Positions 9,380-19,031 of a DNA stretch of 36,885 nucleotides are shown here, piece by piece. The DNA is from a virus. The stretch lies in IMG/VR virus record IMGVR_UViG_3300035691_000016, positions 1-36,885 of that record. One strand, written 5' to 3'. A program made the translations under genes and the position numbers. How positions within the stretch are numbered: the stretch's first letter is position 1; each line of letters opens with the position of its first letter. The notes below the pieces were generated by a model. The model saw only the letters and a program-made list of their open reading frames with translations, ran no database searches and had not been told where the DNA came from.

Positions 9380-10018
9380 ATGAGCATATTAAGTGAATAT
9401 CTAAAAGGCGGTAAAAACCCTGCAAACGCAGCGATGCCATATTTAAACCAGATTCCACAAGTTGGAATTAATTCCTATGCGCCTTTTATTAATGAAGGCA
9501 AAACCGCAGGCAATAGATTATCTGGTGAATATGAAAAGCTTCTTGCTGACCCGTCTGCGTTTATTGATGCATTGATGCAAAAATATGAGCCTTCTCAAGG
9601 TTATCAATTTAAAAAAGACTTGCTATCGCGTGAGGTTGGAAATACTGCAGCCGCGGGCGGTATAGCCGGAACTCCTTATCACCAACAACAAGAAGGCGAG
9701 CTCGTTAACAACCTTCTTTCTGAAGACATGCAAACATTTCTTAAAAATGTTTTGGGTCTTTACGGAACAGGTCTTCAAGGTGAAGGTGACATCTATAACA
9801 AAGGATTTAGTGCATCAGAGGCGCTCGCAAGTCTTTTAGGTTCTAACTTATCTCAGCAAGGTTCTTTGGCTTTTCAAGGTCAATCTCAAAAGAACGCAAA
9901 TCGCTCTGCAATGATAAATTCCTTTGCAAAATTACTAGCCACAGGCGCAGGAGCTGCCGCAGGTGGGGGCTTTGGTGTAGGTGGTAACTTAACTTCAGAC
10001 ATGTTTGGAGGTGGCTAA
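9380..10018 (+). CDS. Putative DNA ejection protein (gp7-like position)
   Basis: A 212-residue protein in the position of the P22 ejection (pilot) genes. It has Gly/Ala-rich stretches typical of proteins that pass through the tail and line a membrane channel, including the C-terminal GAGAAAGGGFGVGG. The N-terminal part is mostly helical with few cysteines. Function inferred from context and composition. Confidence 0.55.
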   Translation: MSILSEYLKGGKNPANAAMPYLNQIPQVGINSYAPFINEGKTAGNRLSGEYEKLLADPSAFIDALMQKYEPSQGYQFKKDLLSREVGNTAAAGGIAGTPYHQQQEGELVNNLLSEDMQTFLKNVLGLYGTGLQGEGDIYNKGFSASEALASLLGSNLSQQGSLAFQGQSQKNANRSAMINSFAKLLATGAGAAAGGGFGVGGNLTSDMFGGG

Positions 10019-10019
10019 T

Positions 10020-11045
10020 ATGGCACTTCAAATTATTGATTACAGCAAAATCCCTGCTAAAAGCCCTGATTTATCTGGTCTAACTGATATTTTTGAAAAT
10101 GCTTTGAAGGGTTATAAGATTGCTAAAGAGCCAGAGAAGATGGGGCAAGAAGAAGAACAAAGAAGATTAATTAACGCATTTAAACAATTAAAGCTTCAGC
10201 AAGAACCAGAAAGGTTTAGAGCTGAAATGCAAGGTTCAAGTTTATCTAATAAATTAAAAAACTTGCAGATTATTGCTGCCAATATGGAAGTAGATCCTAA
10301 CGCTAAATTAGCTTATATAAATGCGTTAACCAATGCGTTAGGCGGAAGTGCTGCTGCAAATACTGGTAATAATTCATTTAATTTGAAAGATGCTTTAATT
10401 AAAAAGGCATTGGGTATTCCATTAAACTCAGAAACGCCTGAACAAAAAAAGCAGCGTGCAATTGATGTGGCGATTGCTAAAGATGAACAAAAATTACGCT
10501 CTAAAGATATTCATAACTTAGAGCAAAATATCCCGGAAGCAAATAATTATCTAAGCAAAATAGATAAAGCCATTGATATCATTAATCAAGATAAAGCGAA
10601 TAAATGGTTTGGTCCTGGTGTCCTGGGTTTTAAAGGTTTGGGAGGGTCTGTAGCTCGTAAAAGAGGAATTAAAGACCAGGACTATGGAACATTAGAGAGT
10701 ATTTTTGGAGATTTGGTTGGTGAAAAAGCGAAATCTCTATCTGCAGGTAATAAGGTTCTTGCAACTGCATTAAACCTTGCCGGAGAAATTAAACCAAACT
10801 TTGATGAAAATTTACCAATTGTAAAAGGGAAATTAAATCAAATTAGAGACGAACTTGTTAAGTCGTTAGAAAGACAGACCGGTTTTTATAAAAATCAGGG
10901 TGGTAGAAACGAAAGTATACTTAATTCACGTCAAGAAACGTCTTCTAACTCTCTAGTTCAAATAAGAAGTCCAGATGGAAAAATAAAACTTATTCCTCAG
11001 TCAGCTGTAGCTGCTGCTTTAAAAGCAGGAGGTAAACGTGCCTGA
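10020..11045 (+). CDS. Putative internal virion / ejection protein
   Basis: A 341-residue, strongly helical, charged protein. ATG 10020 is chosen because GGAGGTGG lies six to seven bases upstream; the 10005 frame start is inside the previous gene. The middle (residues about 50-215) is Gln/Lys/Glu-rich with heptad-like spacing. The C-terminus has a short KLIPQSAVAAALKAGGKRA tail. Placed between two other candidate ejection proteins, it is most likely injected with the DNA, as gp20/gp16 are in P22. No domain recognised. Confidence 0.5.
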   Translation: MALQIIDYSKIPAKSPDLSGLTDIFENALKGYKIAKEPEKMGQEEEQRRLINAFKQLKLQQEPERFRAEMQGSSLSNKLKNLQIIAANMEVDPNAKLAYINALTNALGGSAAANTGNNSFNLKDALIKKALGIPLNSETPEQKKQRAIDVAIAKDEQKLRSKDIHNLEQNIPEANNYLSKIDKAIDIINQDKANKWFGPGVLGFKGLGGSVARKRGIKDQDYGTLESIFGDLVGEKAKSLSAGNKVLATALNLAGEIKPNFDENLPIVKGKLNQIRDELVKSLERQTGFYKNQGGRNESILNSRQETSSNSLVQIRSPDGKIKLIPQSAVAAALKAGGKRA

Positions 11046-13092
11046 ATTTAATTGGGATCAATATGAAGATGTGCCAGAAACTTTTGATTGGGATAAATAT
11101 CAAGATGCAGAAACTTCTGAATCACCCACTCAATCTAAAGGTTTCTCTGGAATATTAGAGGACTTGGGGACTTCTGCAAGAAATATTCCAGATGAAGCGC
11201 TTCAATTATTTTCGGACGCGTTAAAGGAGTCATATAAAAGTGGTAAGCAGCTTATTTCTGAACCGTTTAAATCTCCACCAAGAATAGCTCGGAATGTTCT
11301 TTCCGGTTTAGGAGAGGGCGCAAAAGGGGCTTTTAATCTTCCTTTAAATATTGCTACTTACCTGGGTTCGAAAGATATCCCATATTTTAAACAAATAAGT
11401 CCGCTAGCGGAAAAACTTAAAATAGGGGAAACAGGATTAGAAAAGGCTATTTTAGGTGAAGAGCAAGAAGGAGATGCTCTTTGGAAAGCATTGGCATCTT
11501 TTTACCCCTATACAAAAATTGGAGCTGGAATACCAGGAAAGAAAGGATTGGCGTTAAAAGCAGCTGGTGGGGCAGCTTTTGGCGGCGGTAATGAATCAAA
11601 TCCTTTGTTCGCTGCGTTGCTTAATGTTTTGCCAGAAATTGGCATTAATAAAGCAAATGAGGGCATTTCCAATGTTAAAAATTTAAATGATATTTATGAA
11701 GGAGCTAATAATGCTGAGGCAACATTTTTACAATCTAAAGATCAGTTAGCTGCATTACAAGAAGCGTTAGGCAATGAGTTTGCAGAAACAACGCCTGGTG
11801 CGTTTTCTCGTTCAATTAATAAGAAACAAGAACAGTTAGAAAAATTAGCTCCTGATGTCCAAATTCCTTTTGAACAAACAGAAAATTTATTGTTACCACC
11901 TTCATTAGAAGAATTAATCCCAAATTCTCAGAGGGAAATTACATCTCTGGAATCAGAGATATCAAATTACCTTAATAGAGGTAGTAATCATGACGTTATT
12001 GTTCAAGAGGGCATTCTCAATGCTGTTAAAAATAGAAAAAGAGAAATTCAAGATACATATTACCACCCTTTTGAAGAAAATATTCAGAATGAACATATAG
12101 CTATCCCAAGAGATATAGATACAAAAGAATTTGAACATTCTCTAATCAAATTTATGGGTGGTGGTTTTGAATTAACAGAAGGATTCAAAAAGGCTGTAGA
12201 TAAATTTAAAAAGGATAACCATGCAGTTGATTTAATACCGGCTATAGATTTCTGGAATATGTATAAAGAAACGCGAGACGCTGCCTCGGATGCATTTTCT
12301 AAATCCAGAAAAGAAGGCGGCGATCGAAAAGCTCATTATGAGAAAGAAAGCCAAGAATTAAGAGACTTAGCAGAAAAACAATTAGAAATACTTCAATCAC
12401 ATGTTGGAGACGAGAATTTAAATCTTCTGAACCAAGGAAACTATTTTTGGTCAAAAGATATTACCCCTCTTTATGGTAATCCTTTATATGAACAAGCCAA
12501 AAAGAGAAGAGGTTTAAATAGCGGTAACATAATTAAAGCAACACGAGGTGAACATCGTGGGCAAGAAATATTGCGAAATATTATTACAGAAAATCCTGAT
12601 TTGAATCGCGCTGCTGTTGGTCAACTATTTGCAGAAAATCCTAGAAATTTATTGGATTTGAATATGCAACAATCTCATTTTGTTAATCAACTTCCTCAAT
12701 TAGAAGGAATGATGGGTCGTTTAAGAAACGCATTAGCTACTTTAGATAGAAATCAGGATCGTGTCAGCCAAAGAGCAGATGAAATCAAGCGTATAAATAA
12801 AGGTTTTGAAGAGTCTTTAAAAAAACAGATGACCAGAGAGAAAGCTATAAAAGAATCAGAAAGATTAAAACGAGAAATAAAGCAATTAGAAAAAGCTAGG
12901 GCTGAATTAATAGAAGAACAAAGAAAAGTAGATATAGATGAAGAAGAGTATAAAGAGATGTCACGTCAAAGAGATGAAATTGATCGTTCAATTAATAAAT
13001 TGAAAGATGCATTAGGGAAGGCTATTAAGATTGGCGCCACAGCCATAGGCATTGGAAAGCCAAAAAATATTTTAAAGAAATTGATTCGCTAA
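11038..13092 (+). CDS. Putative large ejection protein (gp16/gp20-like position)
   Basis: 684 residues starting at GTG 11038, five bases after a near-perfect AGGAGG, and overlapping the previous gene by eight bases. The N-terminus has two copies of an acidic/aromatic motif (FNWDQYEDVPETFDWDKYQD). A Gly/Pro/Ala-rich region (about 85-190) could be membrane-active, followed by a long charged helical region. Residues about 570-660 form an apparent coiled coil. Size and place fit the P22 gp16/gp20 ejection proteins, but homology is not demonstrated. Confidence 0.55.
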   Translation: MPEFNWDQYEDVPETFDWDKYQDAETSESPTQSKGFSGILEDLGTSARNIPDEALQLFSDALKESYKSGKQLISEPFKSPPRIARNVLSGLGEGAKGAFNLPLNIATYLGSKDIPYFKQISPLAEKLKIGETGLEKAILGEEQEGDALWKALASFYPYTKIGAGIPGKKGLALKAAGGAAFGGGNESNPLFAALLNVLPEIGINKANEGISNVKNLNDIYEGANNAEATFLQSKDQLAALQEALGNEFAETTPGAFSRSINKKQEQLEKLAPDVQIPFEQTENLLLPPSLEELIPNSQREITSLESEISNYLNRGSNHDVIVQEGILNAVKNRKREIQDTYYHPFEENIQNEHIAIPRDIDTKEFEHSLIKFMGGGFELTEGFKKAVDKFKKDNHAVDLIPAIDFWNMYKETRDAASDAFSKSRKEGGDRKAHYEKESQELRDLAEKQLEILQSHVGDENLNLLNQGNYFWSKDITPLYGNPLYEQAKKRRGLNSGNIIKATRGEHRGQEILRNIITENPDLNRAAVGQLFAENPRNLLDLNMQQSHFVNQLPQLEGMMGRLRNALATLDRNQDRVSQRADEIKRINKGFEESLKKQMTREKAIKESERLKREIKQLEKARAELIEEQRKVDIDEEEYKEMSRQRDEIDRSINKLKDALGKAIKIGATAIGIGKPKNILKKLIR

Positions 13093-13101
13093 GGAATAAT
13101 T

Positions 13102-15252
13102 ATGGCTTTAGATGAACGTTATATACCACTATTCAACTTAGAAGAAACTTACTTCGACAAAGATACAGGGCTGCCTTTAGCTGGTGGCGTGGTTAAATTT
13201 TGGGTTGATAATCAGCGTATCACGCCTAAAGAAGTCTTTAGATTAACCGGAACATCGACCAATTACACCTATACATCTATGGGCGCTCAGGTCACATTAA
13301 GTGATATTGGAACCTTCTTAGATAGTAATATAAATGTTGCTCCCTATGCTTTCCCATTTGCATCCGATGGGGTTACGACCCAACTGTATTATGTAACATT
13401 TGAAAATGCTGACGGTGTATTTCAGTTTGATCGCGAAGCGGTTCCTTATATTTTCCCAAATTTGTCGCCAGAGGGTGAAAATGTACAGTCTGAAAATCAG
13501 ATAACAAACCCGCAGTTTGTTGAGACATTATTTAATCCTGACGCTGTTCAAACATTATCCGTATCGATTAATGGACAAGTTTCGCCAATTGCACCTGGCT
13601 GGGACATTATCACGTCTGGAACCGGTACTGTAACAGTGCAGAGAGTTCCAATATCTGCAACAAATGTTACCACTCAACCACCTTATGTTTTAGATATTAA
13701 CTCATCAGGCGGCTTAAGTAGTCTCCTATTGAGACAAAGGATTAATAACAGTCCCAGATTATTCGCTGGTGGCAATGTTTTTGGTTCTCTTGTTGCACGT
13801 GGATTCTTAGGCGGAACGCCATTATTAACATTGACCTATGTTCCTTCAAATGGAACATCCGTGGTCATTATGCAAGACGAAGTAACGAATGACGGTCTAT
13901 TTTCTACCCTTAAAGGTAATGTCGCCATTCCTGCAACCAACACCGATGATGGGGATGATGGCTATATCGATATTACTTTAGCCATTCCCGTTAATACGCA
14001 TGTCCAATTCTCTAGTTTTCTATTGGTTGGCGTCAATGAAAGTGTGGCTGCAGTAGTCTTCCCACAAGAATCAGCAGATAGACAAAAAGACCATTTATTT
14101 CATTTTTATCAAGATTCAATTGTTATTCAGCCTAAAAACACAATGGTAACTGGTTGGTCATTTGCTCAAAATCCTTATCAATTTAATGTTCCTAATATAA
14201 CGGCAGTTATAGCAAATGAATACGTTGCTGATCAAACAATTGCGATTACGCAGCAATTTGTTACAAGTGCTTTGGGAAATCAGATTAGCACAGGAGTAAA
14301 TGGCTTAAATGATTTCACAATCGCACCATTAACAGTTAATAATCAATGCGCAATTGTTCAATATATAGACCCAAGAACAATGTATCAATTTTGGGGATAT
14401 AAAGTTTCTGCGATGGCAAGAGTTCTTTTTACTAGCTCAAGTAACACAACATTGCCAGTAAAAATGCTGCTTTTTTATAGAACATCATTACCTAATACTA
14501 TTAGTCAAACTGATCCAGTAGTCACATGGACTGAATTTGGATTGCCTGTATTAGCATCAGGATATACAGCAATTACACCTTTAAATAATCCAACTTATAA
14601 TTTGACGAATGGAGCTAATTATATTGATATACCTTTTAATCAATTCCAATTGCCAGCTCTTTCTTCAAGCACTCAAACACTTGGAGTAATGTTTTATACG
14701 ATGGGAAGAATGGCTGTTACCGATTCGCTCTCTTTTCGAGCTATTTCTTTAATGCCTAATGATTTTGCAATGGAAACGAATTCAAAAACATGGGATCAAG
14801 TTTTAAAAGAATGCGAATTTTATTACGAAAAGACATTTGATTATACCGTAATTCCTGGTACTGCAGGGGCATTTCCTAATGGGCAACGCCTTCAAAATTT
14901 ATATACCATAACATCAGGGATTACACCTAACTTTACTGTTGCTGCCTATGGCAGCACATTTGATATTTATTTTAAGACTCCTAAGCGAATTAGCAATTCA
15001 TTTATTCAACTATATTCACCTGCAACTGGTGCTTCAAATAAAATCAATGTGCTAATAAATGTTAATGGAACGCAATATGGAGGGGATGTCTCATTCACAG
15101 GCTCTTATACGACTGTTGGAGTAGGAGATAAAGAAGCAACTTATTTAGGAGTAATTACTCCTCTCTTATCCCAATCACCGCTAGCCAATACAGCACCAAA
15201 TTATGCATTAGCTTCTTATCACGCAACCATTGACGCACGTATAGGTCGATAA
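13102..15252 (+). CDS. Tail appendage protein (virion)
   Basis: A 716-residue beta-rich protein. The N-terminal ~120 residues contain YFDKDTGLPLAGGVVKFWVD and DGVFQFDREAVPYIFPN, a domain I associate with phage tail-appendage proteins that attach to the virion. The rest is Thr/Asn/Val-rich with repeated beta-sandwich character and no enzymatic motif I recognise, so it is not evidently a P22-type tailspike endoglycosidase. The C-terminus ends in a compact beta module. Likely part of the receptor-contacting apparatus. Confidence 0.6.
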   Translation: MALDERYIPLFNLEETYFDKDTGLPLAGGVVKFWVDNQRITPKEVFRLTGTSTNYTYTSMGAQVTLSDIGTFLDSNINVAPYAFPFASDGVTTQLYYVTFENADGVFQFDREAVPYIFPNLSPEGENVQSENQITNPQFVETLFNPDAVQTLSVSINGQVSPIAPGWDIITSGTGTVTVQRVPISATNVTTQPPYVLDINSSGGLSSLLLRQRINNSPRLFAGGNVFGSLVARGFLGGTPLLTLTYVPSNGTSVVIMQDEVTNDGLFSTLKGNVAIPATNTDDGDDGYIDITLAIPVNTHVQFSSFLLVGVNESVAAVVFPQESADRQKDHLFHFYQDSIVIQPKNTMVTGWSFAQNPYQFNVPNITAVIANEYVADQTIAITQQFVTSALGNQISTGVNGLNDFTIAPLTVNNQCAIVQYIDPRTMYQFWGYKVSAMARVLFTSSSNTTLPVKMLLFYRTSLPNTISQTDPVVTWTEFGLPVLASGYTAITPLNNPTYNLTNGANYIDIPFNQFQLPALSSSTQTLGVMFYTMGRMAVTDSLSFRAISLMPNDFAMETNSKTWDQVLKECEFYYEKTFDYTVIPGTAGAFPNGQRLQNLYTITSGITPNFTVAAYGSTFDIYFKTPKRISNSFIQLYSPATGASNKINVLINVNGTQYGGDVSFTGSYTTVGVGDKEATYLGVITPLLSQSPLANTAPNYALASYHATIDARIGR

Positions 15253-15299
15253 AAATGAATTAAAAATAAAAAATCCAACATCGCAAAGGAATAATAAAA

Positions 15300-15689
15300 A
15301 TGACAACGAGATTTCAAACTCAACAAGAAATTCAGGCTATTAATGATTTTGGTCAAGAATTTTGCGATCAAATTTTTACAGCAACGCTTGCTCAAAATAC
15401 AGATACAACTGTAAACGTTCCAGGCGCAGGACTAATTGGAGGACTTCCAGCTTATGAGAATAATCAATATCGAGCAGTAATTCGCGTCTCTAATGCTAAA
15501 GACGTTTGGATAGCAAAGAATACAACTGCAGCAGTTCCAGCTGGTGCCACATTCGCAGCAAGCGATTCAGAATTGATTTCAGGCGGACAAGATTTCAGCA
15601 AAACTTGCCAAAATGGTGATGTTTTACACTTCTTTACCGCTAGTACGGGTGTAAGTGTAAGTATCGCTTTTTATGCTTTACCAGCATAA
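15300..15689 (+). CDS. Small virion protein (unknown)
   Basis: A 129-residue protein with RBS AAAGGA. The helical N-terminus (TQQEIQAINDFGQEFCDQIF) is followed by a beta-rich domain with ATLAQNTDTTVNVPGAGL and VLHFFTASTGVSVSIAFY. It sits between two tail-appendage genes, so it is probably a virion component such as an adaptor or decoration. No family recognised. Confidence 0.6.
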   Translation: MTTRFQTQQEIQAINDFGQEFCDQIFTATLAQNTDTTVNVPGAGLIGGLPAYENNQYRAVIRVSNAKDVWIAKNTTAAVPAGATFAASDSELISGGQDFSKTCQNGDVLHFFTASTGVSVSIAFYALPA

Positions 15690-15699
15690 GGAGTGAATC

Positions 15700-17178
15700 A
15701 TGCCTATTACGAATTCTAAATTTAGTAATTTTGCAGATGGCGGCGCACTACAAGAAGATGATGAAGTCGTTGGCCTGAGAGATGGTGTAAATACAAGGTT
15801 TACTTACCAAGGTGCTTTACCTCCTGGCTTTATCACTCCAATTGTCAATGGAGGAACTGGCGCTGATAACGTTCCTGATGCGAGAGATAATCTTGGATTG
15901 GGAACTATGGCAATCCAGAATGCAAATGCTGTAAATATTTCTGGCGGAACAGCAGCTTTAGGAAGCGGACAGGTAGCGGCAGCTCCAAGCAATGCAACAG
16001 ATATAGTAAATAAGCAAGCTCTTGATACTGCAATATTAAATGTAAACACATTTACAGCTCGTGTAGCCACAACAACTAACTTTTCTGCAACATATAACAA
16101 TGGTTCAAGTGGTGTTGGTGCAACCCTTACAGCCACATCTAACGGAGCAGCTTCAATTGATGGTGTTTCTTTATCTGTCAATGATGTAGTTCTATTTAAA
16201 AACCAAACAAGTAGCTTCCAGAATGGTCTCTATAAATTAACTACGAATGGAACGGTGGGAACGCAATCAATATATACGCGCTCAACTGATTACGATCAGC
16301 CATCAGAAATTATTCCAGGTGATTTAATTTCTGTAGTATCAGGAACGCAGAATAGTAGTTCTTCGTGGCAACAAACGGCAACTGTTACAGCGGTAGGTAC
16401 CGACCCTATTCTATTCACTATTTTCAGCCAATATGGAAAATTGCCTCAGCCATTTTTTGTTGGAGGAAATCAAGTTAATTCAAATGCAACACAACTTAAT
16501 TTGCTTTCTGGATTAACACTAGTACCCATAAATAAAGTGGTAACTCAATCTATTAACGTTTCTGGTACATATACCCCAACTCCTGGCATGAAATATTGTT
16601 TTGTGCATGCAATTGCTGGTGGCGGTGGTTCAGGAGGATCTGTAGGTGGTGGCGCAGGTACAAGCGGATTAGGTGCTGGCGGTGGATCTGGCGCAGAGGT
16701 TTGGGCGTGGTTTGATGCAGCAACCATCGGTGCATCTCAGTCGGTAACAATTGGGTCAGCTGGTCTTGCAGCCCCTTCTGGCGGAACCGGAGGAGATGGC
16801 GGATCGACTTCATTTGGATCATTAATCTCTTTGACAGGCGGCGGTGGTGGCGCACCAGGTACAAGTACTAGCACGGGATTATATAGCGTAGGCGGTACTG
16901 GCGGTGGAATTGTTACAATTCCAGCCGGTCAGGTTGGCCGAAATGGCGAAGCAGGCTTGTTTGGTTTTACGATTGGCGGAATAGCCGGGGTTCCTGGGAA
17001 AGGCGGCGCATCTAGCCTAGGTGGTGGAGGAAAACCCGCAGTAGTAGGTAACTCTGTCGGCTCTGCCTCAATAAATAAAGGTGATGGAGGTGGCGGTTCT
17101 TATTCAACCACGGTTTCGCAAATCGGGGCTGCTGGTGGCGCAGGTATAGTGTGGATTACAGAATATATAGCAGCTTAG
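15700..17178 (+). CDS. Tail fibre with glycine-rich C-terminal domain
   Basis: A 492-residue probable receptor-binding fibre. The N-terminus (MPITNSKFSNFADGGALQED) resembles virion-attachment ends. Residues 40-280 are Ala/Asn/Thr-rich beta sequence with fibre-like repeats. From about residue 300 there are long glycine runs alternating with short strands (for example GGGGSGGSVGGGAG), resembling glycine-rich adhesin domains of the kind seen in S16 gp38, where polyglycine helices carry variable recognition loops. The gene keeps normal spacing with neighbours. Confidence 0.75.
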   Translation: MPITNSKFSNFADGGALQEDDEVVGLRDGVNTRFTYQGALPPGFITPIVNGGTGADNVPDARDNLGLGTMAIQNANAVNISGGTAALGSGQVAAAPSNATDIVNKQALDTAILNVNTFTARVATTTNFSATYNNGSSGVGATLTATSNGAASIDGVSLSVNDVVLFKNQTSSFQNGLYKLTTNGTVGTQSIYTRSTDYDQPSEIIPGDLISVVSGTQNSSSSWQQTATVTAVGTDPILFTIFSQYGKLPQPFFVGGNQVNSNATQLNLLSGLTLVPINKVVTQSINVSGTYTPTPGMKYCFVHAIAGGGGSGGSVGGGAGTSGLGAGGGSGAEVWAWFDAATIGASQSVTIGSAGLAAPSGGTGGDGGSTSFGSLISLTGGGGGAPGTSTSTGLYSVGGTGGGIVTIPAGQVGRNGEAGLFGFTIGGIAGVPGKGGASSLGGGGKPAVVGNSVGSASINKGDGGGGSYSTTVSQIGAAGGAGIVWITEYIAA

Positions 17179-17187
17179 GAGATTAAA

Positions 17188-17394
17188 ATGCAATGGGCTT
17201 TAATAGCGACCACAGAGCAGCAATTGATGGTATATACACCAGAGTTGAATTGGCATTTTATAACTGTTCAGCCGGGAACAATTATAAATACCATTGTTTA
17301 TGATGGTGTTACTGAATATACACCACCAGAGGGTTCGAGACTTTTAGAAGTTTCAGTAGATGCAAAAATTGGTGACACTGGGTATAACGAATAA
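17188..17394 (+). CDS. Small fibre-associated protein (unknown)
   Basis: A 68-residue acidic beta-type protein directly after the glycine-rich fibre gene, with a GGAG ribosome site. The central VYDGVTEYTPPEGSRLLEV looks like a small beta domain. Small genes directly after glycine-rich fibres often encode chaperone or accessory proteins, so that role is possible but only inferred. Confidence 0.5.
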   Translation: MQWALIATTEQQLMVYTPELNWHFITVQPGTIINTIVYDGVTEYTPPEGSRLLEVSVDAKIGDTGYNE

Positions 17395-17403
17395 GGAACG
17401 AAA

Positions 17404-17619
17404 ATGGCAAAACTAACAAGCTCAGCAAGAAAGAAATTATCAAGCTCTAAATTTGCATTACCTGAAAGCAGGAAATACCCCATTCAGGACAAGGAACACG
17501 CAATAAATGCAAAAGCGCGCGCAACCCAAATGGAAAAGAAAGGGGTTATCTCAAAAGCTACAGAAAGTAAAATTGATGCAAAGGCTAACAAAGTTCTTAA
17601 ATCGAAAAAGAAAAAATAA
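17404..17619 (+). CDS. Small lysine-rich protein, DUF6582-like
   Basis: A 71-residue very basic protein. The N-terminal pattern SARKKLSSSKFALPESRKYP followed by DKEHAINAKARATQMEKKG is one I recognise from a widespread family of small phage and bacterial proteins (DUF6582-like). Function unknown; DNA binding or virion internal packing is possible from its charge. Ends in a KSKKKK tail. Confidence 0.6.
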   Translation: MAKLTSSARKKLSSSKFALPESRKYPIQDKEHAINAKARATQMEKKGVISKATESKIDAKANKVLKSKKKK

Positions 17620-17648
17620 TAAGTTTTATCCAACCTTGAGGAAAGAAA

Positions 17649-18134
17649 ATGGGAATTAAAAATATTGTGGTTAATCCAACAGGTCTCGTTGGGGTGAATC
17701 CTTCTATTATATATATAGATACAGATGATACTGCTGCCGAGGTGTTGGCAACTGGTTATTTAACTCAAGCCAAGCAAATATATGGCAATGTATTTAGCGA
17801 AAAGCAATTGGCTTTGGTTAATACAACCAGCGGAGTAGGGTTGTATCAAGTCTCTATTAGCAATGATGGCCAAGTTAGTTTACAGGCAAGATTAAATCCT
17901 GGCAGCACAATGATATTTGGTACGACAGCAGCTTATGCTGGTGGTGGTACAAGCCATGCATTTACAGTTGCAGGTTTAACAAGTTCAAGTATAGTAACAG
18001 CTAATATTTTAACATCTGCAAACGCTGTAGCAATCGCAAAACCGGTGCCTACTACAGATACATTAACTGTGACCTTTACTGCTGACCCTGGTGCAGGAAC
18101 AACGGTCAATTATATTGCAATAATTCCTCAGTAA
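17649..18134 (+). CDS. Probable virion beta-sandwich protein (unknown)
   Basis: A 161-residue protein rich in Val, Thr, Ala and Gly with no obvious helices. It is the last gene before a terminator-like hairpin, so it closes the late operon. The first ~80 residues contain VGVNPSIIYIDTDDTAAEVL; the rest resembles one repeating beta domain. A structural virion role is inferred from position. Confidence 0.5.
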   Translation: MGIKNIVVNPTGLVGVNPSIIYIDTDDTAAEVLATGYLTQAKQIYGNVFSEKQLALVNTTSGVGLYQVSISNDGQVSLQARLNPGSTMIFGTTAAYAGGGTSHAFTVAGLTSSSIVTANILTSANAVAIAKPVPTTDTLTVTFTADPGAGTTVNYIAIIPQ

Positions 18135-18150
18135 AAAAATATCATTTCTT

Positions 18151-18178
18151 AAGTCTGATTTTGCCGATAATCAGACTT
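18151..18178 (+). terminator. Late-operon terminator hairpin
   Basis: A perfect 10-bp stem (AAGTCTGATT / AATCAGACTT) around an eight-base loop, 16 bases after the last late gene. On the + strand it is followed by AGGTATATATTTT, a weak U tract; on the other strand a T run lies about 10 bases beyond. Probably ends late transcription, perhaps in both directions. Confidence 0.7.
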
Positions 18179-18189
18179 AGGTATATATT

Positions 18190-18219
18190 TTGACCAATAA
18201 AATACTAAAATTGTATATT
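18190..18219 (+). promoter_or_regulatory. Secondary sigma70-type promoter candidate
   Basis: TTGACC (18190-18195) and TATATT (18214-18219) with an 18-base spacer, just past the late terminator and reading toward the small-gene operon. Weaker than the promoter at 18252. Confidence 0.4.
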
Positions 18220-18251
18220 TCGTGTGTTTTTTTATCTTTTTGTGATCATTT

Positions 18252-18279
18252 TTGACTCGCGTGTGAATTCTGATAAAAT
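18252..18279 (+). promoter_or_regulatory. Strong sigma70-type promoter of the small-gene operon
   Basis: TTGACT (18252-18257) and TAAAAT (18274-18279) with a 16-base spacer. Transcription would start near 18286, only about 24 bases before the first ATG at 18310, giving a very short leader. It would drive the overlapping run of small genes up to about 22500. Confidence 0.65.
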
Positions 18280-18309
18280 TTTTTGGATTTATATTCATTT
18301 TGGAATTCT

Positions 18310-18690
18310 ATGGGTTGCGATATTCACGCCTATTTTGAGGGACTCGACAAAGGCCAATGGCATTTTCTAAAACAATGGGATTTTGGTCGGTCTTATCAAA
18401 TATTCAGCAAAATGTCTGACGGACATGGAAGAGGTCATGAAACGCCAATATCACCAGCAAAAGGCACACCCGACAATATTTCTTTAGTTGTTAAAAGAAT
18501 CTTCGACAGTAAGGTTTACGATTATCATGCCTTTAGCTGGTTATCTCGTGAAGAATTAGATCTCTTGCATGAATGGTTTATGGAATTAGAAGACATTGAG
18601 CTAGCTTATGAAATAGAAATGGCCGAAGAATATTTTATTGGTCACTATGAATTTGAAGACTACCGGCTTGTTTTTGCGTTTGATAATTAA
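18310..18690 (+). CDS. Conserved phage protein of the MGCDIH type (unknown)
   Basis: A 126-residue acidic protein. I choose ATG 18310 because the product then begins MGCDIHAYFE, the conserved N-terminus of a phage family I recognise; the longer frame would lie in the promoter. Other features are DFGRSYQIFSKMSDGHGRG and a WLSREELDLLHEWF helix. Function unknown. Codon use is similar to its neighbours. Confidence 0.7.
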   Translation: MGCDIHAYFEGLDKGQWHFLKQWDFGRSYQIFSKMSDGHGRGHETPISPAKGTPDNISLVVKRIFDSKVYDYHAFSWLSREELDLLHEWFMELEDIELAYEIEMAEEYFIGHYEFEDYRLVFAFDN

Positions 18691-18729
18691 TAGGCATTTC
18701 TAGAATGAATCAACTATACGGGTGTCTGA

Positions 18730-19020
18730 ATGAATGATTTCAAAATCGGCGACAAAGTAAAATATAAAAACAACCCTGAGTTTTTAGGTTATGTTTCTCA
18801 TGTACATAAAGGCTATTTGTTTGAACTGCCTGATTATGAAGTCCATGTTCATATAGGTAATAAAGAACACGTTATCGTTAATGAAAGTCAGTTAGAACAT
18901 ATTGAAATGCATCATTGTAACCACGAATGGGATGGAGTTTTACTTAATCGTCCTTATGGCGGCAATTTTGGATTATGCAAGCACTGTGGCACTGAATGTT
19001 ATATAGCTCTCAAACAATGA
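18730..19020 (+). CDS. Small zinc-binding-type protein (unknown)
   Basis: A 96-residue protein. The N-terminal half resembles a small KOW/SH3-like barrel (FKIGDKVKYKNNPEFLGYVS). The C-terminal half has His/Cys residues placed to bind a metal (HHCNHEW and CKHCGTEC). Its first codons, ATGAATGATTTC, resemble the start of the paralogues at 21241 and 21601. Function unknown. Confidence 0.6.
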   Translation: MNDFKIGDKVKYKNNPEFLGYVSHVHKGYLFELPDYEVHVHIGNKEHVIVNESQLEHIEMHHCNHEWDGVLLNRPYGGNFGLCKHCGTECYIALKQ

Positions 19021-19031
19021 GAAAGAATAGT

